Assembly: GCA_964035795.1 (NCBI GenBank)
Contig: OZ038320.1
Location: forward strand, 32,306,783-32,370,782
DNA: 64,000 nucleotides
Direction of reading: 5' to 3'
Origin: Pterobdella sp. o SKG-2022
Taxonomy: Eukaryota; Annelida; Clitellata; Hirudinida; Piscicolidae
Within the stretch, counting starts at the first letter, position 1. Each line of letters opens with the position of its first letter. The notes beneath the pieces were generated by a model that was given only the letters and a program-made list of their open reading frames with translations, was not told where the DNA came from and did no database searches. This document shows positions 35,101 through 50,300 of this stretch, piece by piece. The translations under genes were made by a program, and so were the position numbers.

Positions 35101-37702
35101 AAAAGGAAAAAGATGAAAAGTAAAAGAATGAAAAACTGAAATTACATTAAAAAAATACGAAAAAAAATCATCGAAAAAAGACTTGACAACACAAACGAAA
35201 AAGAACTATAAAACTGCACGAAGCGCGACAACTCCCGAATGAGCGATAGAAGGTTATCTCTCTGTAATGTTTGTTTTCTATACTTATTTATACTTTCTTT
35301 GGTGCTATAACTATTTCATTGATAAATTTTTAATTTTGATAATTAATGGCACAACTTTGCAAAGACTAAATAAGATAACACTGAAATATTCAATAATGAT
35401 AATAACCATAATAAAATTGAGTAATGCAATTGATTATTGATTGTTTACCAGTATTGATTGATTGCCCAAAACATCAGCATGTAACCATATTTTTAAAAAT
35501 ACCTCAAGAGGTTCTCTAATATTTAGTAACAATAAATATTCATAAGATGAAGTTATATTGTACGAAAATATTATTTTAGCTGTTTTTTATCATTATTATA
35601 ACCATGTTATTGCTTTTGTGGTCTTACTGATTATTGCATCTATGTTGCTTGGAGGATAAACTAAACATTCTACACGAACGTAAATAATGAGATAAAATGA
35701 AAAAACAATAATTTAACTTCAAGCACTACCAATGTGAATTGCACTAATTACATCGTTATTTTCACTTCATTTGTCCCACAATGGATGGCTAAAAACTCAA
35801 TATTTATAGTGCGAAAATTCCTACTTATACTTTGTTTCTGAAGTTTATCATCAAGTCTTATGCGCCTTATCATTCGCTTCAGTTAGAGTCACCAAATTTT
35901 TTTTTCAAATGAACCTTCTATTACTTCAGTTAATGCATTTTAACGCTATATTCTTGTTGTTAACTTTCCTTTTTGGGATTTCCACCCTATATATGAAAAC
36001 CTGAAAATTTCGAACTTCAAGTTTAAAATTTAACTATTTTTTAATGATTTCTCGAGCCTAAAATTTTTATAAACAATGAACAACACTCTTCAGAGTTCAA
36101 CGAACTTTGCGAAATTCGAACTCACATTATCAAGCGATGTATAAAAACATCAGATATTTTTGTTTTGTAGGTTGACTTTATTATTTCAGATATCAACATT
36201 TTTACGTGATGGTGGGTTTCATATATTCATATTTTGTATTCTTATCAAAATTTCTAGCTTAGTGCTTATTTTCTCTGAAATAAAAAAAAATTGAAAATTT
36301 TCATATCGAATTTTCGTTTTTTTCAATTATATGTTTGGCGTCCAAGTTTATTTTTCTTTCATTTTCGACAGTTTTAGTAAATAATAAGTTATGATCAACT
36401 GCATATGTTATTTCGTGTACACTTTTGAAAGTGAACTGCTCTTGGTTGAGCTTTTCAATCGCTTTAAAAAGATGAATAAACAACATTGGGGAAAAGCAGT
36501 CTCCTCTATGTGCCCTACATAGGTGCTTAGCGTCCATGGAGTGTCCAAATTTTGAATATGCCACAGCAAACAAAACGCAATATGTAACCAAAATGAAATA
36601 ATAAAGCTAGGAATGTAAATGATAAAATAAATTTTCACAGGAACGACTTGCTGAATAATTATTCAATTATTTCTATAAAGAAGAAATGAAATAATAACAT
36701 AAATAATATAATAGAATCAATAGCAAAATGAGATGGTGAAGATAATGATGAAAACGTAGATTAAAATTGATTCATCATTGATAATATTAATATTACATAA
36801 TTTCATTAATTTCGAGCTATTAAACATCGTCTCCTTCCTCTTCCTCACCATCACAACGATAAGTATATTAAAAACAGTAATAAATTGTATTAAGATACAA
36901 AGCTTTTTGTTAACAAAGTAACATTTTCAAGTATAGTAATAATAAAATTTGAAAAAGAAGAAAAATAGCAACGACAATAATAATAAACGAATAATAATCT
37001 TAAATATATTAAATAATAAACTTCAACTAATGAGAAATTCAAATTAGAAATCTTGTTTCTTTTCAAGTGAAAATAAAAATAAAAATAATAATAATAATAA
37101 AAACTAAGAATAATAAGAAAAATAATAAGAGTGCGAAGTCATAATGTGAATGTAAGAATTAAGGAAACATTTTTAGCTATAAATGATTACTCACATGTAA
37201 TTAAAATTGAAAACACTGCGAATTTAATAAAATAAAATAGAATAAATAATAAAAATATCATAGAATGTACTAAATATATTCTCCAAGACGCGAAAGCAAA
37301 AAAAAATTCCCTAAATACACGAAAATAATGAAATTTGGGGTAGTATTGAAGTTAACTATGAGTTATTGTTCTTCATAATTGCCATACTATGATTCATTGC
37401 TATTTAAACTTTTAAAAGATTAAGAATAATTCTTTATTTTAACATTTATGAACCTCAAAAACGCAAAAACGTACGTATAAACACACATTCAGTTTACAAA
37501 AAAACATTCATGAAAAATCACAGAAATCTTCCTATAAGTACAAAAGAATTATTCACATATAGAAAAAAAATAACATGCAATAGAATTACATACATACATA
37601 CTTGCAGAAATACTGAACACAAACCTAGGGACACGGATCTTCATATCAGGCAGAAACATTCCCTGGTCAGAAAACAAGCTTGAATATCTCGCTAAGATCA
37701 CC

Positions 37703-37738
<36 letters not shown>

Positions 37739-38339
37739 GTGTGTGTTTAATACAAGTTGAGCTATGAAAGTTGAAAAAAAATAATTGAACAATACATGTT
37801 TTTATTTACGAAGCTTCTTTTCAAATAGAAACCTTTAGCGTCCAATACTGTTGTTATTTTACTATAACATGGAAGTATCAGTACATATTAGTAATCATGC
37901 AAGTATTATTAAAATATTTATAGTATTATTGTTGTTATTATTATTAGTATTATTTATAGTATTACTTGAAATTTATATAGTAACCATCATCCAATTATTA
38001 TTATTGATATTATGGGACTGAACTAACCTCGAATGACCCCTGCTTGATGAGGTTGATCTGGTCAGATACGTCAAGTTCCAAAAAGCCTGTGTTAGAGAGG
38101 TTGTGAGGTTTGTGTGTTGGAAAAGTTCTATTTTTTGTTTTCGCGAAGGATAGTTTTAATCGTTCGTTTGTGCATGTTTTTTGTTTTTTAATTCTAGTGT
38201 GTATTTTGTGTTGCTTTTCAAATAATAAAATTGTGCATGTTTTTTGTTTTTTAATTCTAGTGTGTATTTTGTGTTGCTTTTCAAATAATAAAATATTTTT
38301 ATTATGTTTATCTTGAAAACAGACTGGTTTGTGTGTGTG

Positions 38340-38390
<51 letters not shown>

Positions 38391-41300
38391 AAGCCACGAA
38401 GCTGTGTTAGCTGCTCCGTATATTTTTGCTTATTACGATAGTTAAAGATTAACTTCTTTGCTACAAAACGTTATTCAATTTTGTTGGAGATATTGCTCAA
38501 AACTTGAAAAATAAAAAATCTCTTTAGTTTGAAAAAAGCAGTTGACAAGTAAAACCCAGCGGATTAAGAAAAATTATACGAAGCTAACAGCTCTGCTACA
38601 ATTACTTTAAGTAATACAGCAAAAACAGCTACAACACTGCGTACAGCTGATAACTTACCAGTGCAAAGGGTAACACACACCATATCCACAGAAAAGATTG
38701 AAAGAATTGGATGCTAGACTGTAAAAAGCCTTGGCAACCCAACAAAGTTTAGCCTTAAACTGGTGATTGTTATTGGAATCATGCAGGACAAAAACGTAGT
38801 GCTATAAACGATTTCAGAAGCACAAATAAAGCAACAAGAACAACAACAATAGCAAAAATCAAAACAATAGAAACAACAACAAGAGTAACAAAAACAACAA
38901 TAATAGCCCCAACAATCAAAACAATAAAACAACAACAATCGAAAACAATGGCAACAACAATAATCGGAATAAAAAGAGCAACAACAACAACAAATATAGC
39001 AACATTAATCAAAACAATAGATTCATTAATCAAAACAATAACAGCAATAAAAGCAGCAGCAACAACAACAATAGCAACAATCAAAACAACAGCAGCAACA
39101 AGAATAGCAGCAAGCAAAACAAAAGCATTAACAACAATCTAAACAATAGCAACAACAAAAATTCGAAAAACAAAGAGCAACAACAACTACAATAATAGCA
39201 ACAGATTCAAAACAATAGCAACAATAAGAACAGTTCTGACAAAGTCTTATTCTGCACGTTTTCCGAGATGCAACAGAGTAGCTGCCAGTAAAGCAGGTCT
39301 GGCAAACCACGTGAGACAGAAGCACCAGACACAAGCAAGCATAGTGTCAATACTGCGGGCTGAACTTCAAACCACAAGGCATTTATAATCACAAGAAAAA
39401 TGCTCGTCTCTCAATCCTTTGCACCTACCTCATGGTGGATGAACGCAAGAACAGAACAGTGTGTGTGTGTGATGTTGAGCGGTTCAAAATACAGCTTAAA
39501 TTTAAACTAAATCGAATCATACTGAATTATTTCAGAAGAAAAAAATAAACAAAAAAAAAATAAACAATAATATGAAAAATGAAAATGAAGAAAATCAAAC
39601 AGAATAATGTTAAGTTAGTTAGCAGTTTTTATCCTACCAACTAAAGTAGAGATAGTGAAATATTTAATGTTCAAAATATTGAAAATCAAATAAAAAGTAT
39701 AAAATTAGAAATGAAAAAATGGAATTTTAATAAAGCAAAAAATTCATTACAGTTTTGTGGCAGCTCTTGAAAAAAATTGATTAGAATGATGCAGAGGATG
39801 TAAAAAAAATGTTGAAAAGCACCAAATGGGAGTGTTGGAATGGATGGCAAGTGATTTAATTGATAGAAAAAGGTTTGAAAAAATAATAAAGATCGATGAA
39901 CAAATTTCAACTTGAATGTTTAATTGATGGGTCGTGCTCTAATCTAATTATTTTTTTAAATTGGAAATTATACCAAAATTATAAAATAATTAAGGTATAA
40001 GCCATAAAGTAGAAAAAAATAAAAAGTACTAAATCTAATAAATTAAATTGAAAAAAAAAAACTATAGTAGAAGATCAGGTTGTGAGTGCAGAGACATAAA
40101 AAAAAAAGGTCAAAGTTTAAAAGAAGATGTATCACCCAAAAAACCGAATCCGGGTACTCGTAAGGACACCAAAGATAGAAAAATTTGAATATTTGTGCAA
40201 AATTAGCTATAAATTAGGATAATTAATATTTTAAAAAATTCTTTTGTTCATATGAAGTTAAATATAGTTTCCAATAAAATATTCTGGATAGAAATAACCC
40301 AAATATGAAAAATAATGGAAATAATATAAAATGAGATACATTTTGGAAAGTTAATGAACAAGCAAGGTTAAAATCAGCAAAAAATATTTTCAAAAATCGA
40401 AATAATTTGCAATTATTTAAAAAAAAAACCACAAATGAATAACTAAAAAATATCCAGAATTCTTTTTTGAGAAATGTATATAATGAACAAATAATAATAT
40501 GGAAAGCAGATAAGATCAAAACACGAAAGCAAAGATACAAATGATGAATATTTTTAGAGTAGCAGAATAGATATGCAACAAAGTCGTGCACCTTGTCCAG
40601 GAAACTTATACAAAACTATATGCAAAAATTGAAAAAAAAATCAAATATCACAGAAAAAACTAATAAAAACAAAAAAAAATGACCAAAAAATGTATAAGCA
40701 AAGAAACAAATAAAAGTTTGCCAAAAAAATAAATAAAGGATAATCTCGTTTTTGCTAATGGCCATGCACCAGGCTGCATACGTTATCTTAATTATATAAA
40801 AACAATAATAAAATTGATATCAAATATGAATGGAAATAATAAAAATTATAACATATTCAATTTATGTGAATTAGAATAAAAATACAATAAGAAATTAAAA
40901 AAAAACAGCCATAAAAATATAATAAGAATAAAGAAAGCAAAAAGTATTGTTGGCAAGTAATAAATTGGAAGGTTGATAAATTTTTGATTCAAATTGTTGC
41001 TCTCATTAGTGCCATTGTTTTAATTTTACTGTTCTATAAATATAAAATAATAACAGGCAGAGATTTTATTTAAAATAGCTCTTGAACCATATAGAAATGA
41101 TCAGGATATGACACACACACACAAGCATACAAAGACTCGATGTCCACTGACGGCACGCTTCCATTAAAACTCACTGACACGTCGTTACGCTTTTAAAGTT
41201 TCCAAACAGTTTGCTGCATGAGTTTAAGAACTACAGTATCGAACTTACGCTTTCGAACATCATTTAGACAGATGTACCATAGTCGATTCAGACGATCTAA

Positions 41301-44300
41301 CTCTCGACACAAAATTATTCCGGAAAATTTTTAAAATATAAAAAAATGATCTTCTATCTTACACTAATGAAATAATGTAAAAAAAATGGAATAGTAGTAA
41401 TGAAAAAGAAAAATTCATAATTGCTGATCACCGCCATCAGAATTGCTGAAAAACATCAAGAAATTTAATGATGGAGGATTTGAGCACAATGGCAGGAGGT
41501 GTTGCAAGATATTGGATATGTAGCATTATGTAAAAAGTAAAATTTTACTTTAAAAACAAAAAACTTTAATCAATAATGAAACAGTAAAAACTATAATTTG
41601 ACAACTATAATAAATTATATCTATAGTGAATACGAAAACAAACTGAAAATTGCATTTATACGTTCGAATTAACTTGCATTAACTTTTCATTCATTTCAAT
41701 AAGAGATTTCTGAAGCTCATTAGATGAAACTTTAAAGTAAATTTTAATAAAGAAAATGCAATTTTTGATAAAATTAATTCAAAATGAAATGTGGAAAAAT
41801 GCTTGACAATGAAAATTTATAAGTAATTGTAAGATTTTATCCGTCAAATTTAATTGGAAGAAACTGAAAAAAACTTGAAGCGGTTATTAAACTTTGATAA
41901 ATCGCGAGACTATGGAAATGGTTTTAAATAAGAAAATACAAAAAATATATACCAAAGATATACAAAGAGAAGATATACCAAAAAATTTTCAGCTTCATTG
42001 ATAAAACTCCAAGAAACTGCAATTAGAGAGAGAAAATTTTTAAACAGTAAAAAGCGAAACACATAAATGATGGAAAGATTTTTTTTTATTATTTTTTGAA
42101 ATTAAAAAACGCGCAGTATTGAATTAAAAATCAAGATTTACGGCTCTGTACTACGAAATGAAAAAAGCATTTGGAAAATTTTTTCTGATTCTTTTATTAT
42201 TTTCTTATTCGGGATTTTATTTTTTTCTATTTCAGAACCTATATTTTTCATTAAAAAAAAATCTAATTTATTATTTAAAAGTCGAGGAAAATTTCGTATT
42301 TAATCAATATAAGCCTCATTTATAACTTGAATTAACAAATCGCAAACATCATTATAAAGTGAAGACTGCACGCAACAAGTTCAAGAAGGACACTTAAGAG
42401 CACAAAACTTCCACGTATGATTTCACAGAACAAGAATAATCAAAAAAAACCAATTAAATTGGAAACAAAAATTTCTTGAAAAAAGTTAAAACAAATATAT
42501 ATATGTCCAATAGAAGGATAAGAACGGAAAATAGAATGTAAATATGAAAATTGGAGATAATGAGATACGACGTGGGTGCAGAGATAAGGCTTTGATAACA
42601 TGAAGTAACTTTAATGCTATTTTTGAATTAATTTTTGGTTGGTTCTTATCGATGCTGCTTGCTGATATCATTGACAATATAGAAAAGTTTCCATCAAACA
42701 AAATTGAAATTTATTTTCTCAGTAAAATTATTTCGATTCATATTAATATTTTATTTAGCTGAACCCCTGGCAATCCTCAATAGCTCTAATATTAATACTA
42801 GTTAAATTAGGAATAGCAATATTATTAATATCAGTTGTGTCAAGAATTCTATTAGTCTGAATATTCGTAGTTTTTAGGAGAATATTCAAAACTTTATTAT
42901 TATTTCATTGTTGTTATCATTGTATGTGCGTTAAAATCGAAACGGAAACAATATGGATGGAAAAAATAACTTCGGAGACAATGCTGTAAAACATGCAAGG
43001 TCCGTGTGGTAATAATAATAATAACAACAATAATAATAATAATACAAAAAATAAAATAAATGTTAATTCCGAATCTTCAAAAAAATCAATGCAAAAAAAA
43101 TTAAAAAAATTATTTACTTTGTAAACTAAAGAGAAAACAACAAGAAAAATATTAATAAAAAACAATGGAAATACAGGCAGCGATCCAAGTAGACGATATT
43201 AGAAGCGTTATTTACACGTTTGTACGTAAAGCTTTCTACATTGACCATAATTGCTTTCGTTATTGTTTTTTTTATATATTTTATTATTATTATCATAGTG
43301 ATTATAGGCACTCGTGATAACAATATCATCGTGTGTGGAAACCACAAATTATATTTGAAACCATTTTGTTTGATAGTTAAACCTTGTGCTTTGTGCGATT
43401 CCATTTTTCATTTTATTCCAATTTCACCCCTTTACAAATAATTAAGGTTCATGTTTTAATGAACATTTAAACTCCAAATTCAAATTAAAAGCGAAATGAA
43501 ATTTTAAAAAAGATTTATTGAACGAGAAAAATAAAAACAAAAAATAACACACATCGTGAATAAAAAAAATCATTGAAAATTAAGTAAATGAAAAACAGAG
43601 TTGAACATAATGGAAATAAGATTTTCTTAAAAACAAAAAGCTTACACATGTTATGAATTATAATTATTATCGATATGGAAATGAAGACAAAAGACACGGC
43701 CAACTTGAGGAAACAACCTCGTATGACTTTAAACGTTCATATTGTTGTTCTCTCCCCTATTTATCATTCATAATTTGATGTTACACCCATTATATAATTG
43801 CTCATCACTAAAACTACTATATTAAAATGGTTACGTAAAATGTTAGTAGTAATAGCAGTAGCAGTAATAGTATTAAAGCGTAGGAGGTTTTAAGTGTTAT
43901 AGTAGGGGAGCATTTGATGTTCATAGGTCAATATTCAAATCAATATAGGTATATAACTTAGTACTAATATAAAAAAATAACATAAAAACTAAATTAAAAA
44001 AAAAATAATGCGGAAATAATATATTATATAAGTGCACTAGAAAGACGATGAACATCACATAAAAAAGTCGATAATATGAAAGGTGATTTGTGTTGTAACA
44101 CTGATAACGACGTGGAAAACAATAATGATAAAATAATAACAGTAAACGTTAATATTTATTCTAAAATAATAATACACCAACTAACCCTATCATCATCAAC
44201 ACCACCACTATCACCACCACCACTATCACCACCACCGATACTGCCGCTGATAAAATAATACACTGCCGATAAAAAAAATAACCACACTTACCAGGTAATC

Positions 44301-47300
44301 TCTTGCCAAACGCTACCACTCTTTTGATCACCACCACCATTCTGTTCACGAACTCATCCCACCACTTTGGCGCTTCGTCGTGTAATAATCGCACTTCTTC
44401 CGCCTCCCAATGCTGTTGTCGTGACGTTTGTGGTTAGGTTGGGTAGGTGTGTGGATAGTCGGGTTGTTATAGTATAGGTGAGCTGAAGAATTGTTGAGAA
44501 AGCTGTCAGTAGAAGAAAGAAGCGAAAAAAATGGTATATATTTGAAAGAACACTACGGAGCATAGTCTTTGTATTCGTGAATTCGGCGTGTATATTTTTA
44601 AAAATCCCATCCTTTCATCAGAAAATCAGGTACATTGACAAATAATGACTTCGATATAAATAGGAAACATCGATATAATATTGGTAATCGACACACACGA
44701 ATTCGTTGTGATGGAATCCAAAACAATTCATAGAACTTTTCTTAATTTTAATAAAAATAAACTTAAAAGGTATGTTTGGATATTGCACTTACATTTATTC
44801 ATATTTGATTTTATTGATCGTACTTCGTCAATTAAAATAAAATTTATATTCTTTCCGATATCATTATCAAAATCAAGGACATTTGAGATTAGCAGTTAGT
44901 TAATACCATAGTCTGTTTCACCCAAATGGTCGTTGAAATATGAGATTTAACACGTAACCTTTCCAAAACTAAGCTAAAGTAACAAAGCCATCTTCGATTT
45001 TGTTTTGATATCCCTCCACATTCCCACTAAAGATTGAAATTTTTTTGTAACACGAGATACTAAACATGTCTTAATAATGGTTATAAATTTATAAGGAAGA
45101 CTGCAAAGCTACAACGTCCAACTAATTTGTTACTGTACATCAATTAAAATATGCTATTGCTTTTTTTCAACAGCGTGATATTTTTCTGATTTATATATAT
45201 TAGATGTAATCTTCAATTAAGAAGAACATATGAAAAAATACTGAAAAACTAATAAATTATATGATAGAATACTATGATTATTTCTTTAAGCAAATATTTC
45301 ACCACAAATATCTTAAATAATTTTCGAAAGTAAATTTTAAATAAATAAATTAGGGTAAAAGGAAACGTTGGAGCCATTGGCTTGCGGTGTGAGATGGTTT
45401 GGAGATGTAATAAGGAAGGATGAAGAGAATGTACTAAGAAAAGTATTCAATTTAAGAGGTTCACAAAATGTAGGATAGAGGTTAAATATAAAAAACAGTT
45501 TCAAAACTCCTTTAGGTTGGCTTGGGAAAAATTAATGATTAAGCTTAGAAAAAAACAGAGATGGGATTGAAAAAGTTTTCGTGGTTGGAGTGAATCTGGC
45601 CAATCTAAGTGAAGTGGTCATAAAGCCGGATTTGAATCTATTAGCTATTATTATCATTAATATCCTACCTCAGGTTTGTCTTTTTGCTTCTCATGATAGT
45701 CATTCACTGCTTTTGTCACCTAGATGGTTAATAATAATACAAACAAAAAACAAAAGCATAATGAATGATTAAATTGAGACTGGAAACAGTTGAGTTGAAA
45801 GGTTCTGAGTCGACGAAAAATGATAGAACCATTATTTCAACCTCACCATTGTTGCTAACATTATCACAACCCTCCATCGCCAACATCATTCCTTTTACCT
45901 ACCTCACCATCCATCATTGCTCACATACATCAGGGCACACTCTTTCACCAACTTTCGAACGTATCAACGCTTTTTTTCACACAAGCTTAAAACCATTTTT
46001 CTCATTTTCATACCCATCATCCCCATCACTTCCCCCATGAACACCCACCTTATCAGCAGTATAAATGCAAGTCTCGTTATGAGCAGAAATAGTGGCAGGA
46101 ATGAGTTTGAGAAGCAATTTCATTGTCCTCTCATCTGGGATCTGTTTAGCTTCATTCACCTAACGATAGAGATGGTAATTGTTATGATAGTGTTGTTTAT
46201 GTATGTAGTGATTTTATGGGGATGGTGTTGGTGGCGCTTTTGTTGCATTAATGCCCGATTGTGGGAGTTGTTGGGTCGTGTAAAAGGTGCTTATTAATTA
46301 TTGTTTTTCTTTTATTGTTTCAAAGGGAGCCACGATAAAATAAATAACAAAAATGACATTACGAATTTATAAATTAACGACAATAATAATACCAATAGTA
46401 AAAGGATTATAAACTTCAATGATAGTGGAACAATTATGACACCTGCATCTTGAAGGAAGGACTGGAGTAAAAATTGGAGGGAGAGATGTCGTCATAAGAC
46501 TTGAGGAAGGGACTCGGACAATCATATTGCTCAGTCTCATCGTCCGAAAACCTCTCATCAGCCCTGCCATCCACGCCCGACCTCGACGACTCCATCGTTC
46601 TAGAACTTTCTATACTTCTGGAACTTTCCATGTTTCTCGATCCTTCTGCATTTTTTTCCCCATTGGTGCACGTCTCGAAAGGCTTGTTAACAGACACCTC
46701 CATGGGTTGGTATTTGATGCCCCTGTATGGCGCCTCTTTGTGATGCACCTTGAATGCACTGTTCTCCCCGTGAAAGAGACCTGGAGCCTTGAAAGCTGGC
46801 GATTTGATGGCGAAACCTTTGCGATCGCTGTACGTCGTTGTGCTACTGAAAGAATTATTGTTGTTTGGGACACTAAAGCTGCTGTTATTTTTATTAGCTG
46901 CGTCATACTGCCAGAGAGTTTTTCGACTGTGACTCAAAGCATATAGGCGTCTCTCCTCGTCCAACCTCCTGAACAACACTTCGTCATCCTCCATCTGCGG
47001 CCTCTGCGATGAGAGCGATATCATTTCACAATTCTTTTTGTCATGACAACTACAAGGATTCATGATGACTCGTCCGGATCTGTCGATGTACCCGATGGCA
47101 TCTTTAGCGGTGTGGCAGCAAGGAGACTGTGGCGAGGTAGATGCTGGTGTGTTGTGTTGTTGAAGAGGTGGTTGTGTTATTTGTTGGGAGTCAGGTAAAA
47201 AAAAGCCGGGCAAGCTGACCGACGGAAAGGACGTATGTAAAGACGAAAAAGACGAAGACGACGACGACGACGACGACAAAGTTGATGATGATGTATAATA

Positions 47301-50300
47301 AGGGAATTCTTGTTTGACGATGAGAGTGGCCTTGGTGGATGGATTGGAGAGGATGGAAATGAGGGGGGGCACCATGGTGGAAGGAGGGGATGCTCTCGCC
47401 TCCCCGTGATGTGATGTCTTTGGGACCTGGCCATTCAACGAGTTCACAAAACCCTGTGATGGTGGTGTTTCCAAGTCAATGTGATTATGCTGACAATAAT
47501 ACACAAAATTGATGATAATTTTAATGATAAAAATTTATACTGTCAAAAAAGCAACTACGTTGTGGAATTAATAAAAACGAAAATATGAAGACTTAATTGA
47601 AATTCAAGTTTTTGTCACGGCGCATTTGGATCAAAAGCTTTATATTTTGGACAGCTTCAACGAAATTAAGAAAAAAACACGTATTCGGTTTGTTAATTAG
47701 TAAAAAAAACGAAGATTATAATTTTATAATTGAAGTCTAAAGCATTGAAAAAGAACCGCAAGGCGAGGCATGTACCAGTTAAGGGGTTGTGAAGCTATAC
47801 AACCTGTTAGCACACCGCTTCTGCCTTAATAAAGAGTGCAAGCCGCAACGTTCCATTTGGAAAACAATGCTAAGAGCCTCTGAATCATAATTATTCAGAC
47901 AAGTCTGAGTTTAAAAATTGAAAAAACAAAATTATCAGGTGATCTACAAATCTATGTCGTCATATTCTCATTTGAGGCTCGTAATTGAATACTACGTCAC
48001 ACCAGAAACTATTTAAAAAATACATGAGCAGATTTTTATCTTCAAATTGGTTATGAACATCTGACTATATTATTATAATTTTATTAAAGCATTATTACTA
48101 TTACCAGTAACATAAAAAAAAAAGTCCCAGTGAAAAAAAATTATGCAAAAACCATCTTGAGAAAAAACAGTACTGGTGTGTAAAAAAATGAAAACGGATT
48201 AATAAAAAAGTATGCATGACCACAAAATCTATGTAAAACAGCGGCAGGATTTCAAGTGCAAGAAATAACAAAGACATAAGCACACTTTCAAAAACCCCCT
48301 CACAAGCTCATGAACATATATAAAAAATACTGAGATAAATAAAATTTAATTGAAGATTATATCTAAATAGTGAAAACCCATTGAATTAAATATAAAAATG
48401 CAAATGAGTTTTGAAACAATGGCTACAAAAATGCCCATAAAACCAACAGAAAAACCTTTTTAATAATAATATTTGAAAAATCTTTTGATATTATTTTTAT
48501 TTTTTTCATTAGTATTATTATTAATAAACTTAAGGGCAAGAAACTGATCTGAGCTTGATAAAAATTTATCCCTCAATTTCATTTTTATTATGAAAATGAA
48601 ATGAAGACAAAAATGAAAAACGCGATAACACCTATATCGCATATATATTATGAATGATATGAAAGAATATCTAAAGAATTGATCCAACTCATTTTAAATC
48701 ATTTTTATAAGATCGACGCCTCTAATATTAAGAACAAAAGTTCTGACACCTTCACCTACCATTGCAAGTATACGAAAATTCAATTAAACTCAATTAGATA
48801 CTCGTGAGTTATGAAACAAAATCATTTTATATCTTCATTAAAACAGGCTTTTCGATATCTTTGTAAAACACCAGTCAAAAAACTTTTTAAGGAGGCATGA
48901 AAATATTTTGATTTCTATTTTGACAGATATCCCCGTCGTGTTTCAAAACTTCCATATCTATTTGATAGTATCTTCGGGTTACCTATATAAATCTGAACAT
49001 GACTTCGTGACAATGCTAACTATAAATAGCGCTACGTATTTAAAAAACAAAATAAAATGTAAAATAAAAATAATAATATTCAATATAAAATAAAACTTAT
49101 AAACTGCCTGTAGAGCTTTTATGATGGTTCAAATATAATTGATTAATCAAATCAAAAATATATAGAGAAAAAATAAAGTTTTTTAAATTCGAATATAATC
49201 ACACAAGGATCTGTTTTTATAACTTCATGGTAATTTGACTATGTTTATGAGGAATATGAGTGAAAAGAAAATATTCATAAAAAAAAATAACAGAAATTCA
49301 TTAATTGAACACTGAAAACAATAATATAAATATAAAATTAAATATAAAAGCAATAAAGATAATGATGTGAATGCAAACAGAGACAAAGATGCTCAACGAG
49401 GAGAAGCAGACCAACACAACCAAAGCGCACGAGATGGCCAATTAGTGATAAGGACGAAAACACCATCAATACTATTGATAAAACGATTTCCTCTTCTTTG
49501 ATATAAAAGCCATAATTTATATTTTTATTTATTAATCACCATATAAGATTATACTATTTTGTGTGTCCAAGTAACAGGGGTGGACAGCAGTCGGCCTAGA
49601 TTATTGATATTACTATGTCATCACTTTCCAAGCCATTCCGATTGAGACAACTTTTATATACTGTAAGCCCGGACCAACCCGATATTATCAAAATTCAAAA
49701 CCCAGCGTTCCCGTAAATGGGCAGTTTGCATTACTGTTAGCAACTATGGTCATCCGCCAAGCAATCAATTTTTCGATATCTTCTACTTATGTCTACTGTT
49801 ATTCAGGTTATAACAGAAACAGCTTTCAACTACAGGCGTTAAATTGGATAAGTTTAACGTCGATGCCCAGGCCTTAAACGTCAATACTCATTATAAATAT
49901 AAAAAATAAATCAACGGCAATTGAGCAAAATTGATGGAACTCGTTGTTTCAAGGGTACTCCTCACAATGCATTGAAACTCACCATGTGAATAACTTGAAT
50001 CAAAATGCGTTGTAACTCACCATGTGAATAACTTGAATCAAAATGCATTGAAACTCACCATGTGAATAACTTGAATCAAAATAAGTTTTAATTAAACCAA
50101 ATTTATAGAATTCACGCTATTATGCTTAAGCTCCTAGGAAGTATATCAACAAACAAGCACAATTTAGCGTAGAAGGCGGTAACGCAAGTTAGAACTCCAA
50201 AAAGCTTTGTAGAATTATTAGTATCTACGTTGCTTTCAATGAAATTTCTTAACAAGCTTATCAAAATAATTATTATTCAACCTGAATGAACCTTAAACAT

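Noticed and set aside
38714..39142. Ala/Val-rich frames on both strands around 38.8-39.1 kb
   Set aside because: Caused by CAA/GCA triplet repeats; no start context, splice sites or complex sequence.
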